From Euleptes europaea (lineage: Eukaryota; Chordata; Lepidosauria; Squamata; Sphaerodactylidae), in NCBI RefSeq assembly GCF_029931775.1, contig NC_079316.1, positions 62,250,064-62,314,063 of the forward strand: 64,000 nucleotides of DNA. Reading direction: 5' to 3'. Made by a program: the position numbers and the translations under genes. This document shows positions 38,501 to 64,000 of this stretch, in pieces. Position 1 is the first letter of the stretch; the number at the start of each line of letters is the position of its first letter. Under the pieces are notes generated by a model. That model was not told the origin of the DNA, did no database searches, and was given only the letters and a program-made list of their open reading frames with translations.

Positions 38501-39824
38501 GAAAATGCAGGACTTGTGCGGGAAAGCCATACGAATCAACACACCATCATGAAGAAAAGGAACCTCCTTCAACTGCTCTGCGCCTTGGGAACACAGACAC
38601 ACGACAGTGCATGCCACAGCAGGAGAGCACGCTGTAAGGCTAACACCTTTCTTCCCAACAGGTTAGAGCCTCTCTTTAGTTCGCTGCATTCTGTCCACGC
38701 GCTACAGTACTCCCGTGCTTACTTGTGTCCAATGTTTTAGATATGTATTCTTGGGATTGGGCACTTATACATTTGTCATGGATGTTACCCTCTCTTTGTA
38801 GTCAATAGTAAAAGAAGACACAGGTGCTCACCACTGCAGCAACTGACAGTGAATGACTTTTCCACCCACTCTCTGAAAAGCATGGACGCAGCCATTTGTA
38901 GGGCTAGACCCACCGTGGCGCTCTCTTTCGCAAAAGGACATCAGTGCCGTTCTCCTTTTCCTTCCTCTGCCTCATCCTGATGCAAACTGTCATATTAAGT
39001 AGTTTTATCAGCCATATTTGTACCATTAACAATATGTTTGATCACCATTTTCACATCAGTTCACAGGGCGTGCTCCCAAAGTTCAGTTATTGTTAGTTCT
39101 CCAGTTTCACATTATGTTACAGATTCATGCAGCTGAAGTCAGCAGCCTATTATGCCCATTAATCGCAGCAGAAGGTTCTCATTCAATATACTCTATTTAA
39201 AAAAAAAATCATAAATGAAGAGTCAAAAGAGATCTCTCAAACTCTCCCTTTTCCACTTGATAAAATATGTAATACCATGTCCTACGAGTCTATGATGAAG
39301 CCCTTCCCTACATGTTCTACGTTTTTTAAAGATGAACCAACTTAAATAAATCTGTTTGTGAGAACATATATGCCCTAACAGGCAATAAGTTCAGTACATC
39401 CAAGTCCAACCCACTTCTGCAAAAAGGCCAACCCCCTCCCCCCCCAAAAAAACACCTCCCCCTCGCATGTATACTCTTTTCAAGCTTCCTTATGGACAGG
39501 GTATTTTAATTGCACACAAAAAAAGGAGTGTCTGAAAAATCAGGATGACTCTGTAGCACAAGGCTGTAAATGCTGATATCTAGTTGCAGTCAAAAGTGAA
39601 ATAGATGAATACATTGTTCACATATACTTTCATCGAAGTCTCCGCCACTTCACGCAAACGCAGGCAATTAGGGCCTAGGTCTTGTCAACCTTGCTCATAC
39701 GCAGGTGCCCGACTGCACTATGAAAGCTGCACGGGACTGACAGAGGACACTGGCAGACAAACAGTTCGTATACCAAGAGGGTTCGGCACACCTGCCTCTT
39801 CTGCCTCCTTGGCTTCGCTCTCAG

Positions 39825-64000
<24,176 letters not shown>

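Larger units (their letters stand above)
33140..39824 (-). other. CCDC186: Probable long 3' UTR of CCDC186
   Basis: The 6.7 kb downstream of the stop has no further exon of this gene and almost no recognisable interspersed repeats, unlike the DNA on both sides, where repeats come every few hundred bases. AATAAA hexamers on the minus strand lie at 33181-33176 and 33167-33162, with others near 33.92 kb and 36.73 kb. One old hAT-like fragment is suspected at about 35237-35510. The extent is inferred from repeat density and polyadenylation hexamers; RNA evidence is lacking. Confidence 0.45.

Overview
This is eukaryotic DNA, almost certainly from a squamate reptile (lizard, gecko or snake). The signs are GT-AG introns, tRNA-headed SINEs and 5S-rRNA-headed SINEs that share a Bov-B-like tail, CR1 and L2 type LINEs, and many short hAT-type DNA transposons. 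I can support one resident protein gene. The rest is intergenic or intronic DNA dense in repeats.

Right part (about 33.1-64 kb, minus strand): the 3' three quarters of CCDC186 (C10orf118; CCCP-1 in C. elegans), a long coiled-coil protein of the trans-Golgi/endosomal region that acts with RAB2 in dense-core-vesicle maturation. Fourteen consecutive coding exons are placed to the base between 63281 and 39825. They give about 687 residues, all phases agree, and the stop codon is in the window. The 5' exons lie beyond position 64000. Downstream of the stop is a repeat-poor stretch of about 6.7 kb that I read as a long 3' UTR ending near 33.14 kb. The introns hold SINEs, CR1, an L2 LINE with two nested insertions, a hAT element and a Penelope-like element that stops 67 bp from the last exon.

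Left part (1-33 kb): I found no resident gene. By human synteny this is the CCDC186-ADRB1 side, but ADRB1 itself is not present. The stretch holds a family of about 210-bp MITEs with TAGGGTTGCC ends and 8-bp target duplications (about ten copies, some nested), other hAT MITEs, CR1 tails, several SINE families, a palindromic MITE, a CpG-dense block near the left end and some fold-back sequences.

Most notable: a 706-bp hAT element (17627-18332) with perfect 14-bp inverted ends and a perfect 8-bp target duplication carries what looks like the first coding exon of PHKA2 (phosphorylase kinase regulatory alpha subunit). The exon comes with its start codon, a CpG-rich upstream sequence and its splice donor. 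This is gene-fragment capture by a vertebrate hAT transposon (Pack-TIR style).
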